A DNA stretch of 64,000 nt from SZUA-430 sp964638635 (GTDB taxonomy: Bacteria > Pseudomonadota > Alphaproteobacteria > Micropepsales > Micropepsaceae): positions 20,178 to 84,177 of the forward strand of contig CAZXAQ010000008.1 in the NCBI GenBank assembly GCA_964638635.1, read 5' to 3'. Both the position numbers and the translations under genes were made by a program. The notes under the pieces were generated by a model, which had not been told where the DNA came from, ran no database searches, and saw only the letters and a list, made by a program, of their open reading frames with translations. Positions 41,226-49,362 of this stretch are shown here, piece by piece. The stretch's first letter is position 1. Every line of letters begins with the position of its first letter.

Positions 41226-42385
41226 GATTGGGTCGCCTTGTCTTCAGGCGTCGTGTCCACTTCCTGGCCGTTGGTCACGAACTCCTGGCCGACGGTGATG
41301 ATCGTGACCGTCTTGGGCAGTCCGGTGACCCAGACGCCCTCCGTGCCGTCGGCGACGATGGCGACCGGGAGGAACTTGACCTTCTTCGAAGCGTCGACAA
41401 TGCGCACGCCGACCGTGCCCTTGTCGTCCAACGACAAGATCGCTGGCGAAATGCGATGCGCCTCGACGGTTGCCGATTGCACGTGAATTTCGGCGGTGAC
41501 GCCGTCGCGCAGATCGCCTTTGGTGTTCGGTACCTCAAGCTCAAGCCGGAACGTGCGCGTCGCTTCGTCCGCGCTCTTGGCGATGAAGCGCACCTTGCCC
41601 TCGACGCGTTCGCCGGTCGTGAGTTTTGCCCAGCCGCTGTCGCCGATTTTGACTTCCTGCACGTCCTTTTCGGAAACCTGACCCACGATCAGGAACGGGT
41701 CTTGATCGATCACCATCGCGCACGCTTGGCCGGGCGCCAGATAGTCGCCGACGTTGACCATGCGATCATCGACCACGCCGTCGAACGGGGCTTTGATCTT
41801 CGTGTTCTCGAGTTCCTTCTCCATGCGCTCGACCTGGGCCTTGGCGGCCTGGAAGCGAGCAAGGTCGCCCGCAACGGAGGTGTCGGAGCGGAAGCCTTTT
41901 TCCTGCAGCTTCTTCGACGCTTCGAACTGCAAGGCATATTGCTTTTGGTTCGCGCGTGCTTCGTTCAGCATCGCCACTCGTGCGTCAACGCTTAGCTCGC
42001 AGATCGTCTCGCCGGTTTTGACGAACGCGCCCTTGTCGGCGCGGATCGCGGCCACCTTGCCGGCCGTCTCCGCGCGCACCTGCACCTTACGCAGCGCTTC
42101 GGTCTTGCCGCGCACCGTCAGTTCGCGCGGGCGGGTTTCGGCGGTGATCGTCTTTACGCGCACCGAGGGTTTCTGCTGCGCCGCGGGCTTCGCCTTGTCG
42201 TCCTTTGCCGCCGCCTTCGGATCGGTCGCCGCCGACGCCGCGATGTCGACCTTCGAGGGCTTGTCGTCGCGGTTCAACGCGCCGGAAGCGACCCAAACGG
42301 CGAGCAGGACGAAGATCGACGCCGCCACGATGTACGAGCGGCGGATCGGTGTTCCGGTGACATTGTTGTCTTGGTTTTGATTCAT
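41222..42385 (-). CDS. RND efflux periplasmic adaptor (HlyD/MFP family)
   Basis: This protein of about 387 residues has one N-terminal membrane anchor (YIVAASIFVLLAVWVASGA), a barrel-sandwich/lipoyl half (VRGKTEALRKVQVRAETAGKVAAI), a short alpha hairpin (LNEARANQKQYALQFEASKKLQE), the second lipoyl half (IKAPFDGVVDDRMVNVGDYL) and beta-barrel and membrane-proximal domains. The ATG at 42385 is preferred because GAGAG lies just upstream; an in-frame ATG at 42418 would add 11 residues. It is the first gene of the two-gene efflux operon. Its product would bridge the permease to an outer-membrane channel encoded elsewhere. Confidence 0.9.
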   Translation of the reverse strand: MNQNQDNNVTGTPIRRSYIVAASIFVLLAVWVASGALNRDDKPSKVDIAASAATDPKAAAKDDKAKPAAQQKPSVRVKTITAETRPRELTVRGKTEALRKVQVRAETAGKVAAIRADKGAFVKTGETICELSVDARVAMLNEARANQKQYALQFEASKKLQEKGFRSDTSVAGDLARFQAAKAQVERMEKELENTKIKAPFDGVVDDRMVNVGDYLAPGQACAMVIDQDPFLIVGQVSEKDVQEVKIGDSGWAKLTTGERVEGKVRFIAKSADEATRTFRLELEVPNTKGDLRDGVTAEIHVQSATVEAHRISPAILSLDDKGTVGVRIVDASKKVKFLPVAIVADGTEGVWVTGLPKTVTIITVGQEFVTNGQEVDTTPEDKATQS

Positions 42386-42552
42386 TGGACTCTCGAAGGC
42401 CCCCAAACTCAGGGCCATTATTCATGTAATCCGTTGCAGAAACGTCGCGAACGCCCGCTTTCTTTAGCGGATGTTCCTGTTTTGGTCGGCGGAATCGTCA
42501 GCCTGCGACGCCCAGCCACAAGCCGTTTCCCGGCTGCCTTAGCGGAAATAGG

Positions 42553-42577
42553 CGCTATTGGGCAATTTACAATAGCG
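42553..42577. promoter_or_regulatory. Inverted repeat CGCTATTG-N9-CAATAGCG
   Basis: Both 8-base arms match perfectly, with a 9-base A/T-rich centre. The spacing of arm centres (17 bases) would suit a dimeric repressor or activator. It sits about 170 bases from the adaptor start and about 245 bases from the FecR start. The regulator is unknown; no regulator gene adjoins. Confidence 0.45.
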
Positions 42578-42627
42578 TGAACACCGTGCGCATCCAGCCG
42601 ATCGAAGTACTCCCAAAGGAGAGCCGC

Positions 42628-42672
42628 ATGATTAATGCACGAGGGACAGTGAAGGGCTCAACTGGTGAATGA
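42628..42672 (+). CDS. Possible 14-residue leader peptide upstream of the FecR gene
   Basis: An ATG six bases after AAAGGAG, the best Shine-Dalgarno in this intergenic region, starts a frame of 14 codons ending TGA at 42670-42672. The peptide would be MINARGTVKGSTGE. It shows no run of a single amino acid that would mark a classic attenuator. It could be a translated leader whose translation affects the hairpin 47 bases downstream, or a chance open frame. Confidence 0.3.
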   Translation: MINARGTVKGSTGE

Positions 42673-42718
42673 AAGTGCAATGGAGGCTAAGAATATCCGC
42701 TGAATCCCTTGGCAAAGT

Positions 42719-42753
42719 GCAAAAACTGCCGATACGGTCAGGTCCGTTTTTGC
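42719..42753 (+). promoter_or_regulatory. Leader hairpin GCAAAAAC/GTTTTTGC before the FecR gene
   Basis: GCAAAAAC (42719-42726) and GTTTTTGC (42746-42753) are perfect complements. The 19-base loop contains ACGG, which can pair with CCGT overlapping the 3' arm, giving two mutually exclusive folds. It lies 67 bases before the FecR ATG. Attenuation or mRNA stability control is possible. Confidence 0.35.
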
Positions 42754-42819
42754 GATCCGGCGAATCGTGCGTTGATGTGCGTTCGGGGGGTCGATCTTCT
42801 CAACCCCGGGGGAGACTTC

Positions 42820-43422
42820 ATGAAGAACTATGCTCCAGCCGCACTGGCGGCGTTGGCGATGTTCGCTGTTGGCGACGTTCGCGCGGAGTCGGTCGGTAAC
42901 GCGTCGGCGATCATTCCGTCGGCATCGCAAGCGACGCAAGGCACGCGCAGCGACCTTCGCATCAAGGACAACATCATTCGCAATGCGGAACTCGCGACCG
43001 CCGATCGCGGCGCGCTTGAGGTCACGTTCAACGACGGCTCGAAACTCACGATGGGCCAGAACTCGCGTCTGACGGTCGATGAGTATGTGTACGGCCAAGG
43101 CAGCGCGAGCAAACAGACCGTGCGGTACACGAAGGGGCTGTTCCGTTTTCTGTCGGGCTCCATCCCAAAGGAAAACGTGAAGATCGATACGCCGACGGTC
43201 ACCATCGGCATTCGCGGCACGATCTTCCGCACCTATCTCGATGGTCAAGGCGGCGGCGCAACGTCGGTCGAGTACGGGCCGAATGGCGAAGAGTACGAGG
43301 TTGTTCTGACCTCGAAGGGCACGGGGAAAACGATCGTGCTGAAGTCGGGTCAGAAGGTCGCCTTCGACAATCAGGGTGTGTTCGAAGGTATCGTCGACGG
43401 TCAGATTGAGGGTTGCCAGTAG
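42820..43422 (+). CDS. FecR-domain periplasmic protein
   Basis: This 200-residue protein has a signal peptide ending in DVRAES (about residue 20). A FecR-type domain follows: IRNAELATADRGALEVTFNDGSKLTMGQNSRLTVDEYVYG, FRFLSGSIPKENVKIDTPTVTIGIRGTIFRTYLDG. Unlike the FecR anti-sigma factor it has no N-terminal cytoplasmic part and no membrane helix, so it is a free periplasmic or surface member of the family. The GGGGGAG eight bases before the ATG at 42820 fixes the start. It lies 52 bases before a giant autotransporter, and FecR-domain proteins are often paired with such secreted proteins, possibly as assembly or surface-anchoring partners. Confidence 0.85.
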   Translation: MKNYAPAALAALAMFAVGDVRAESVGNASAIIPSASQATQGTRSDLRIKDNIIRNAELATADRGALEVTFNDGSKLTMGQNSRLTVDEYVYGQGSASKQTVRYTKGLFRFLSGSIPKENVKIDTPTVTIGIRGTIFRTYLDGQGGGATSVEYGPNGEEYEVVLTSKGTGKTIVLKSGQKVAFDNQGVFEGIVDGQIEGCQ

Positions 43423-43474
43423 CGCGCCTACGCATAAGTGAAACCGAGAGCTGGGAACTCGAAGGGGATTTAGG

Positions 43475-46400
43475 ATGAATAGCCAAACGCGCAGCAAAAG
43501 CCGCCTCCTCGCGCGCGCTTCAACGATTGCCATTCTCGCCGCGGCGGGCCAGTTCGGTGTGGTCGCGCAAGCGCAAGCCGCGTGCTTGAACATCACGGCG
43601 CCGACGACGACGATCAACAGCGCCCAAGAGTGTGCTCAAGTCGTAAGCAATACGGTCACCAGCGTGACGAACAACGCGATCGTTGGTCCGCCGCCGGGCG
43701 GTGGTCCTGGGTTCTTCATTGGTGGCGAAGGCTCGATCACGGGCGAGCTTCTGAACAATAACACGATTTCGGGCGGTACCGTTCTCGATGGTGCGTTGAC
43801 AATCGGCGACGGCGCTGACGTTGCCGGTGGCATCCGGAATACCGGGCAGATCATTTCCGGTTCCGGAAATGCCATCAGTCTGGGCTACGAAACGACCGAC
43901 ACGTTTGTGTCGCCGGCCTCGCTCACTGGCAACATTACGAACTCCGGCGCCATCAGTGGCGCGACGAACGGCATCTTGGCTCAGGCTGGCACCATGTCGG
44001 GGCAGCTTGTGAACAACGCGAACGGCGTGATCTCGGGCGGCAATGCCGGCGTGTTCATTCGCGACAGCTTTACGAGTTGGAGCGGCGGCATCTCCAACAG
44101 CGGGAATATTTTGGGCAACAGCGCCGGCATCCAAGTCGGTAGTCTGACGGGAACCGGCGCGGGCGACGTCGATTTCGCCGGTGGCATTCAAAACAATTCC
44201 GGCGGCACGATCAGCAGCTTGACCGGCCCTGCCATCATCGCGGGCGGCAACTCCTTCTCGGGAGGCATCAACAATAACGGCCTTATCACGCAGCGGGATT
44301 TGGCCGCCGCGGGCGGGGAGGGCAGCTATGCGGGCGTCGGCGTCGTCGTGTCCGCCGAGACGTTCGGCGGCGGCATTACGAATGGCGGCGAGATCGAGGG
44401 TCTCGGTGGCCCTGCGATTTGGGTGACGTCGGAGAACGCGACGTTCAACGGCGATATTACGAACTTCAATCTTATCGAGGCCACTGGCGGCGCATCGGAT
44501 GCGCACGGCATCTTGATCGAGAGCAATGCGTTCAATGGCAGCGTCACGAACTACGGCCTGATCACCGGAAACGGCAACGGCGTTTGGATCGAGCCGAGTT
44601 TCTTCACGGGCAACGTGAACAACTACAATTACATCAACGGCGGCTCGAACGGCGTCTTGATCCAGCCGGGCCGTTTCCGCGGCAATGTGACGAATACGGG
44701 CAACATCATCGGCAACAACGCCGGTGGTTTGATTATCTCGTCGGATCAGATCGACGGCAGCGAGGGGGTTGCGTCCGAGATCGTCAACAACAACCATATT
44801 CGGGGCCGCATGACGGGCCTTGGCATCTATGGAATCGACGTACACGCCAACATAACGAACGAGCGGCAAAACTATCCGAACTCACCGCTCGCAATCATCG
44901 AAGGCACGAGCGGCGTCGGTCTGGCGATCAGTGCGGAGAATTGGACCGGCAACATCACGAACGCCGGCACGATCCTTGGCGAGGCGTCGTTCGACCTGAT
45001 CCAGGCGCTTGGGCCGTCTCTCGTCGAAGGTGGCAGCGGCACCGGCCTCTACATCAACGCCCATACATTCGACGGCGTTATCACGAACAGCGGCACGATC
45101 CAGGGCGACTCGGAAGGCGTTGGGATCTACGTCGTCGCCGCGTCCAGCTCCGAATGCGAGTGTACTGTCGAAGGCACGTTCAACGGCAGCATCACGAATT
45201 CCGGCCTTATCCAAGGTGACAGCGGTGTTGGCCTCTCGATCGAATCCGGGAGCATCGGCGGCTCGTTCGACGGTACGATCACGAACGCCAGTTCCGGGAT
45301 TATCAGCGGCGGCAACGCCGGTGTCGTGATCGAACTTGGCGGCGACTATACGGGCAACGTTGTCAACAACGGCCGGATTAACGGCGGCAATGTCGGGCTC
45401 GATTTCTCGGTCGCCGACTTTACCGGCGATTTCATCAACAACGGCACGATCCACGGCGATATCGACGGCGCCAACATCTCGGCCAACAGCATCGACGGCG
45501 ATCTTACCAACAATGGAACGATCATCGGCGAAGGGTTCGACACGGCCTGGCACATCACAGCGGGCTCGATGTCGGGCAACATCACGAACACCAACTATCT
45601 GTCGGCGGCGTCGAACGCGTTGCATGTCGACATCGTCAACTTTACGGGGCAGGTGATCAACAGCGGCGGCCTGATCGAGGCGACCAGCGGTGGAACGGCC
45701 GTCTTTTTGAACATTGGCAACGGCACGACGTTCCGTAATGCGGGCGACGTCGACGGCGATGTGGTGTTCAACAATCCAACGTCTAGTCCCGTTAGCTACA
45801 TCTACAGCGCCGGAAACGGCAGTATTGACGGCAGTCTGCTGGGGCAGATCGGCGTCGGCGGTCTCAACGACGACACGATCGTCGTGGATGGCGTGCACTC
45901 GTTCGTCGGCGGGACGGCGACGAACTTCGCGTCGTTTACGGTCGCAAACGGCGGCGAGGCGTTGATGGGCGCAAGCAGCATGGGCGGGCCGAGCGCCAGC
46001 CCATACAGCTTCACGAATGTGGGTGCGCTGAACGTCAATTCGGGCGGCACACTTTACATCGACCAGGGCACCACGCTGAACGTCACCAGCTATACGCAGC
46101 AGTCGGGCGGCACGTTGATGTTTGACCTGGGCGCGCCGTCTGGGCTCGCGAGCGCGACCGGTACGATTGTCGCCGGCGCTGCCGACTACGGCCAAATCAT
46201 CGTGACCGGGCCGGTGACGCTGAGTGGGACGATCGCGGGGTGGTTGGATCCGGCGTTTGCCTCGGCGAATGCGGCGTTGGAGGAGGTCATCTACAACGAT
46301 GTGATCACGTCGAACGCGCCGATCACGACGGACTTCACGACGACGGCGCTGGTTGCGAACAACTCGCTGTTCCAGCTCTTCGATCTGATCGACGGCAATA

Positions 46401-47491
46401 CGGTCGATTTGCGCGTCGCGCGGTCGCCGCTCGGACAGTTCCCCAGCGTGAACGCGATTGTGGGGACGAACGATCCGTTCGACGGCAACATCGCCGATCG
46501 CACGAACGGCATCGGCTCCGCGGGTTGCGGCCTTGCGGGCGGCGGCTGGTGCTTCAACCGCTTTGCGGCGAACGAGCCGGGCGCGACGCAGGTCATGACC
46601 GATGCATCGCCGGGTGAAGATCCGTTCGCGTGGTTGCGCACGGGTGTTCGCCGCGTCGGCGAGACGGCCGTGTGGGGCCGCGGCGTCGGCGTTTGGGGTG
46701 ACACGGACGGCGAGGTTGCGGCCGGCATTCCCGGGACCGACTTCTCGTTGGCTGGTGCGATCGTCGGTATCGACCACGTCTTCACGACGACGTTGCTTGC
46801 AGGTCTCGCGGCGCAGTGGACGTCGACTGATGTGGACTTCGACGGGCGGCGCGACAACGCCGATGTCGATAGCCTCGAGCTCGGCGCTTACGGCTCGTGG
46901 GGTGACACGCGGCTCTATCTGAACGCGAACGTCAGCTATATCTGGCACGACTTCGAGATCCGCCGCTTCGACGGGCCGGATTCTGCGCGCGGCACCTATG
47001 ACGGCAGCACAATCTCGGCCTATGCGGAAGGCGGCAAGATCTTCGAGACGGAGAGCGGCGTTCGGATCCAGCCGATTGTGGCAGTCAGCTACTCGCATCT
47101 CGATACCGACGCCTATCGCGAAACCGGGACGGCGGCGACCTTGCTCGACGTGTTCGCCGCGGACCTCGACTCGCTCAAGGGCATGGTCGGCGGGCGGTTC
47201 GCCTATCCGTTCCAACTTGAGTCCGGCCGCAAGTGGGTACCTGAGGCGCGCCTTGTTTGGTCGCACGAGTTCATGGACGACCAAGCCTCGCACTTCGTCG
47301 ACGTGCAGGGTGGGCCGGTGATCAAGACGCTGATCAGCGGCGAGGAGTTCTCGCGCGACAGCCTGGTCGCGGGGGCGGGCGTGACGGTGCCGGTGACGGA
47401 CGATGCGACGATGTTCGTGGACTACGACGCGACGCTGAGTTCCGACGTCACGATCCATACCGTGTCGGCTGGTGCGCGCCTGCGCTGGTAG
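43475..47491 (+). CDS. Large autotransporter with Asn/Gly-rich repeat passenger
   Basis: This 1338-residue type V secretion protein starts with a signal peptide (residues 1-35, ending QAQA). The passenger, to about residue 1000, is built of degenerate repeats of about 20-30 residues of the form NxGxIxGxxxGVxI (for example NITNSGAISG, GVITNSGTIQGDS), which should fold as a right-handed beta helix. It is nearly free of Cys apart from one CECxC cluster (SSSECECTVEG, about residue 560). The last 270 residues are the barrel: VWGRGVGVWGDTDG, the SLELGAYGSWGDTRLYLNANVSY block, and the terminal ARLRW. GGGG before the ATG acts as ribosome binding site. It follows the FecR-domain gene and ends at a hairpin (47498). 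Confidence 0.92.
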   Translation: MNSQTRSKSRLLARASTIAILAAAGQFGVVAQAQAACLNITAPTTTINSAQECAQVVSNTVTSVTNNAIVGPPPGGGPGFFIGGEGSITGELLNNNTISGGTVLDGALTIGDGADVAGGIRNTGQIISGSGNAISLGYETTDTFVSPASLTGNITNSGAISGATNGILAQAGTMSGQLVNNANGVISGGNAGVFIRDSFTSWSGGISNSGNILGNSAGIQVGSLTGTGAGDVDFAGGIQNNSGGTISSLTGPAIIAGGNSFSGGINNNGLITQRDLAAAGGEGSYAGVGVVVSAETFGGGITNGGEIEGLGGPAIWVTSENATFNGDITNFNLIEATGGASDAHGILIESNAFNGSVTNYGLITGNGNGVWIEPSFFTGNVNNYNYINGGSNGVLIQPGRFRGNVTNTGNIIGNNAGGLIISSDQIDGSEGVASEIVNNNHIRGRMTGLGIYGIDVHANITNERQNYPNSPLAIIEGTSGVGLAISAENWTGNITNAGTILGEASFDLIQALGPSLVEGGSGTGLYINAHTFDGVITNSGTIQGDSEGVGIYVVAASSSECECTVEGTFNGSITNSGLIQGDSGVGLSIESGSIGGSFDGTITNASSGIISGGNAGVVIELGGDYTGNVVNNGRINGGNVGLDFSVADFTGDFINNGTIHGDIDGANISANSIDGDLTNNGTIIGEGFDTAWHITAGSMSGNITNTNYLSAASNALHVDIVNFTGQVINSGGLIEATSGGTAVFLNIGNGTTFRNAGDVDGDVVFNNPTSSPVSYIYSAGNGSIDGSLLGQIGVGGLNDDTIVVDGVHSFVGGTATNFASFTVANGGEALMGASSMGGPSASPYSFTNVGALNVNSGGTLYIDQGTTLNVTSYTQQSGGTLMFDLGAPSGLASATGTIVAGAADYGQIIVTGPVTLSGTIAGWLDPAFASANAALEEVIYNDVITSNAPITTDFTTTALVANNSLFQLFDLIDGNTVDLRVARSPLGQFPSVNAIVGTNDPFDGNIADRTNGIGSAGCGLAGGGWCFNRFAANEPGATQVMTDASPGEDPFAWLRTGVRRVGETAVWGRGVGVWGDTDGEVAAGIPGTDFSLAGAIVGIDHVFTTTLLAGLAAQWTSTDVDFDGRRDNADVDSLELGAYGSWGDTRLYLNANVSYIWHDFEIRRFDGPDSARGTYDGSTISAYAEGGKIFETESGVRIQPIVAVSYSHLDTDAYRETGTAATLLDVFAADLDSLKGMVGGRFAYPFQLESGRKWVPEARLVWSHEFMDDQASHFVDVQGGPVIKTLISGEEFSRDSLVAGAGVTVPVTDDATMFVDYDATLSSDVTIHTVSAGARLRW
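43900..45800 (+). repeat. Degenerate repeats in the autotransporter passenger
   Basis: Units of roughly 60-90 bases recur with recognisable AAC-ATC-ACG-AAC (NITN) and GGC-ACG-ATC or GGC-CTG-ATC cores. They encode beta-helix rungs, are too divergent to be a recent tandem expansion, and differ in length. They are coding repeats and not a CRISPR array. Confidence 0.7.
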
Positions 47492-47497
47492 CAAGAA

Positions 47498-47524
47498 ACG
47501 GCTCCTCCCGCTTGGAGGAGCCGT
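47498..47524 (+). terminator. Hairpin after the large autotransporter
   Basis: A perfect 11-bp stem, ACGGCTCCTCC with GGAGGAGCCGT and a 5-base loop, begins seven bases after the stop. CCTTCC follows without a pure T-run, so terminator strength is uncertain. Confidence 0.65.
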
Positions 47525-47701
47525 CCTTCCGGGTGTTGCCGCAATGCCCGTGGGCTCGCGAACCATCGCAGCCGGGCCTCCTAGGTCTTTGATTTTGCGG
47601 TTAAAACGCTTGAGAAAAATACTATCCACGGTGGTGGAGCTGCGCTAGAATACAGGCGTTGGGGGATATCTCGCAGTTTCTGGTGACCGGGGGGCCCAGT
47701 A

Positions 47702-48787
47702 ATGGGATCACTGCTTCTGTTCGTATTGGGTGTCGCCGCGCCGTTGGCCGTGGCCCTTTACATGCTGTGGGCCGAACAGAGCCGGCGTTCGCGGCTGCAG
47801 GGTCTGCGCCGCGCACCGGGGGCTAACCCACCGGGGGTCATGCGTTCCTCCGTTGCTGCTGCCGCCGCCGTGCAGGCCGATACCGGACGCGCGCCGCCGC
47901 CTGCCGCTGTCGCGGGCTTGAGCGCGCGCGATGCGGCGATCGCGAAGCAAGTGATCGAGGAGTGGGGTGCCGACGGGCTTGTTGCCGCGCTCGATAATCT
48001 CAAAGGACGGCTCGCGGCGGTCGCCGAGATGGAGATGATTTGGGCGGATCCGCACTCGCAGCTGGCGCAAGAGCAAAGCGACATGCTGGAGCGGGCGCTC
48101 TGGGTGTTTGAACCGGAATATGTCGTCAGCGAAGGCCGCTACGAGGTCGATCAGCGCTATGGCGCGGTTGCCAAGCCGGCGGTTGGCGCGAGCTTGGTTC
48201 CTGGTCATCACATCAAAGAAGGCGAGCCGGTCCTCGTTGTCGAGATGAAGAATGCGCGGGTGACGATCGGTGCCGACCAGCAGCAAAAGGCGTGGTCGAA
48301 CGTGCGCGATCTGATCCGCGGCGGCGCGCTCAAAGAGCGTGATCAGGTGGACGTGTTCCTGGTCGGCGGCAGCGTTGACGAGTTGGACGCCAATCCGCGC
48401 CTTGAGGGACGTTATCGCAACGTACGGATCACGTCCTACGACTACGGTCAATTCATCACGCGCGCGAAGCGGCTGACGTTTGGGCTCTATGACGCGTTGA
48501 AGGATACGGCGCCGTTCTTGCGGCAGCACCGCGCAGAGATCGCGGCCGCACAGCAATCCGCCGCGGAACAAGCGGCGGCCGAAGCTTCCGCAGCGGCGCA
48601 AGCGCCTATGGCTGCTGCAGTCGAGGAGCCGCCTGCGGCCTCCCACGAGGCCGACCTCGTGCGGCATGAAGACTTCGCGGATTCGCCGCGGCGCGGCGAG
48701 TACGAGGACGAGGCTCAGCCCGTGCCTGCGGCCAAGCCTGTCGCCCGCGTGCCGGCGCCGGTCGGGCGCTCGCGCGCGGCGCAGTGA
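47702..48787 (+). CDS. Membrane-anchored protein of unknown function
   Basis: This 361-residue protein is not one I recognise. One N-terminal membrane helix (SLLLFVLGVAAPLAVALYMLWAE) is followed by a basic stretch and a low-complexity Ala/Pro segment, then a soluble domain (about residues 75-275). This contains AIAKQVIEEWGADGLVAAL, VVEMKNARVTIGADQQQKAW and SYDYGQFITRAKRLTFGLYDAL. The C-terminal 80 residues are Ala/Glu/Pro-rich and probably disordered. Topology suggests a cytoplasmic soluble part. Its TGA overlaps the GTG start of the GNAT gene, so the two are coupled. Whether it belongs to the signalling operon that follows is unknown. Confidence 0.65.
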   Translation: MGSLLLFVLGVAAPLAVALYMLWAEQSRRSRLQGLRRAPGANPPGVMRSSVAAAAAVQADTGRAPPPAAVAGLSARDAAIAKQVIEEWGADGLVAALDNLKGRLAAVAEMEMIWADPHSQLAQEQSDMLERALWVFEPEYVVSEGRYEVDQRYGAVAKPAVGASLVPGHHIKEGEPVLVVEMKNARVTIGADQQQKAWSNVRDLIRGGALKERDQVDVFLVGGSVDELDANPRLEGRYRNVRITSYDYGQFITRAKRLTFGLYDALKDTAPFLRQHRAEIAAAQQSAAEQAAAEASAAAQAPMAAAVEEPPAASHEADLVRHEDFADSPRRGEYEDEAQPVPAAKPVARVPAPVGRSRAAQ

Positions 48788-49257
48788 CGGAGCGCTTCCG
48801 TCTCATCGCCTATGTGCCTGCGCATTTGCCCGAGCTGGCCGATCTTTGGGTTGCGGCTTGGGCGCACACGTTTCCGGACATCGATTTCGAAGCGCGGCGG
48901 TCTTGGTTCGTCGACCGGATCGTCGACCTGAAAGAGCGTGGCGCCGCGATCATTTGCGCGTTCGACACGACCGACGGGCGGATGGCGGGTTTCTTCACGC
49001 TTGAAGCGGGGCATGTCGATCAGCTGGCTGTGGCGGTCGAAGCGTGGGGATCGGGGGCGGCGGCGGTACTTCTGAACGAGGCGAAACGTGCGAGTCCCCG
49101 GCTCGTGCTCGATGTCAATCAAGAGAACCATCGCGCCGCGCGCTTCTACGAACGGGAAGGATTTCGCCGCGCGGGCGAGGGTGCGAACCCGCGCTCGGGC
49201 CATGCCACGTGGCGCTACGAATGGCGGCGGACGGCCGATTTTTCTTCGAGCGGTTAA
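48784..49257 (+). CDS. GNAT family N-acetyltransferase
   Basis: This 157-residue acyltransferase shows the GNAT core: the beta strand VDQLAVAVEAWGSGAAAVLLNEA, in which the W/G-rich loop takes the Q/RxxGxG/A position that holds the CoA pyrophosphate, and LDVNQENHRAARFYEREGF, the standard motif B. The substrate (small molecule, protein or antibiotic) cannot be assigned. The start is GTG at 48784, overlapping the upstream stop by four bases (GTGA). It ends 105 bases before the CqsA gene. It may or may not be cotranscribed with it; an acyl-CoA enzyme next to an acyl-CoA-using signal synthase is suggestive only. Confidence 0.82.
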   Translation: MTERFRLIAYVPAHLPELADLWVAAWAHTFPDIDFEARRSWFVDRIVDLKERGAAIICAFDTTDGRMAGFFTLEAGHVDQLAVAVEAWGSGAAAVLLNEAKRASPRLVLDVNQENHRAARFYEREGFRRAGEGANPRSGHATWRYEWRRTADFSSSG

Positions 49258-49362
49258 GATTGCGTTGATAGCGGACGTTTCAGACGTCTCGATTTATCTT
49301 CAGATTAATCCGAGCGCGCTAAGGATGACTCTGGCCGAAGTGGGACCGGCCGGAGGGTGTTC

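Larger units (their letters stand above)
42386..42819. other. Intergenic region between the efflux operon and the FecR gene (434 bases)
   Basis: This divergent intergenic region holds an 8-bp inverted repeat (42553-42577), a 14-codon open frame with a strong ribosome binding site (42628-42672), and a hairpin-forming segment (42719-42753) before the FecR start. Longer open frames at 42669 and 42709 lack ribosome binding sites and recognisable sequence and are not called. No RNA gene is recognised. Confidence 0.6.

Noticed and set aside
38010..42385. Copper-specific CusBA-type efflux
   Set aside because: Despite the nearby copA and DUF411 genes, I saw no methionine-rich metal relay in the permease and no metal-binding motif in the adaptor, and the operon lacks the CsoR-type palindrome.
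42669..42899. 76-codon frame starting inside the stop of the possible leader peptide
   Set aside because: It runs out of frame into the FecR signal-peptide region, has an Arg/Ser/Gly-rich product and no independent ribosome binding site.
43900..45800. Possible CRISPR array or satellite because of regularly spaced similar units
   Set aside because: The units vary in length and sequence, stay in frame and encode beta-helix rungs of an autotransporter. No constant repeat or unique spacer pattern and no cas genes.
44882..47629. 915-codon open frame on the minus strand opposite the large autotransporter
   Set aside because: It is a shadow of the repetitive GC-rich coding sequence on the plus strand. 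Its translation is Arg/Ala/Asp-rich, with no family motif and no ribosome binding site.
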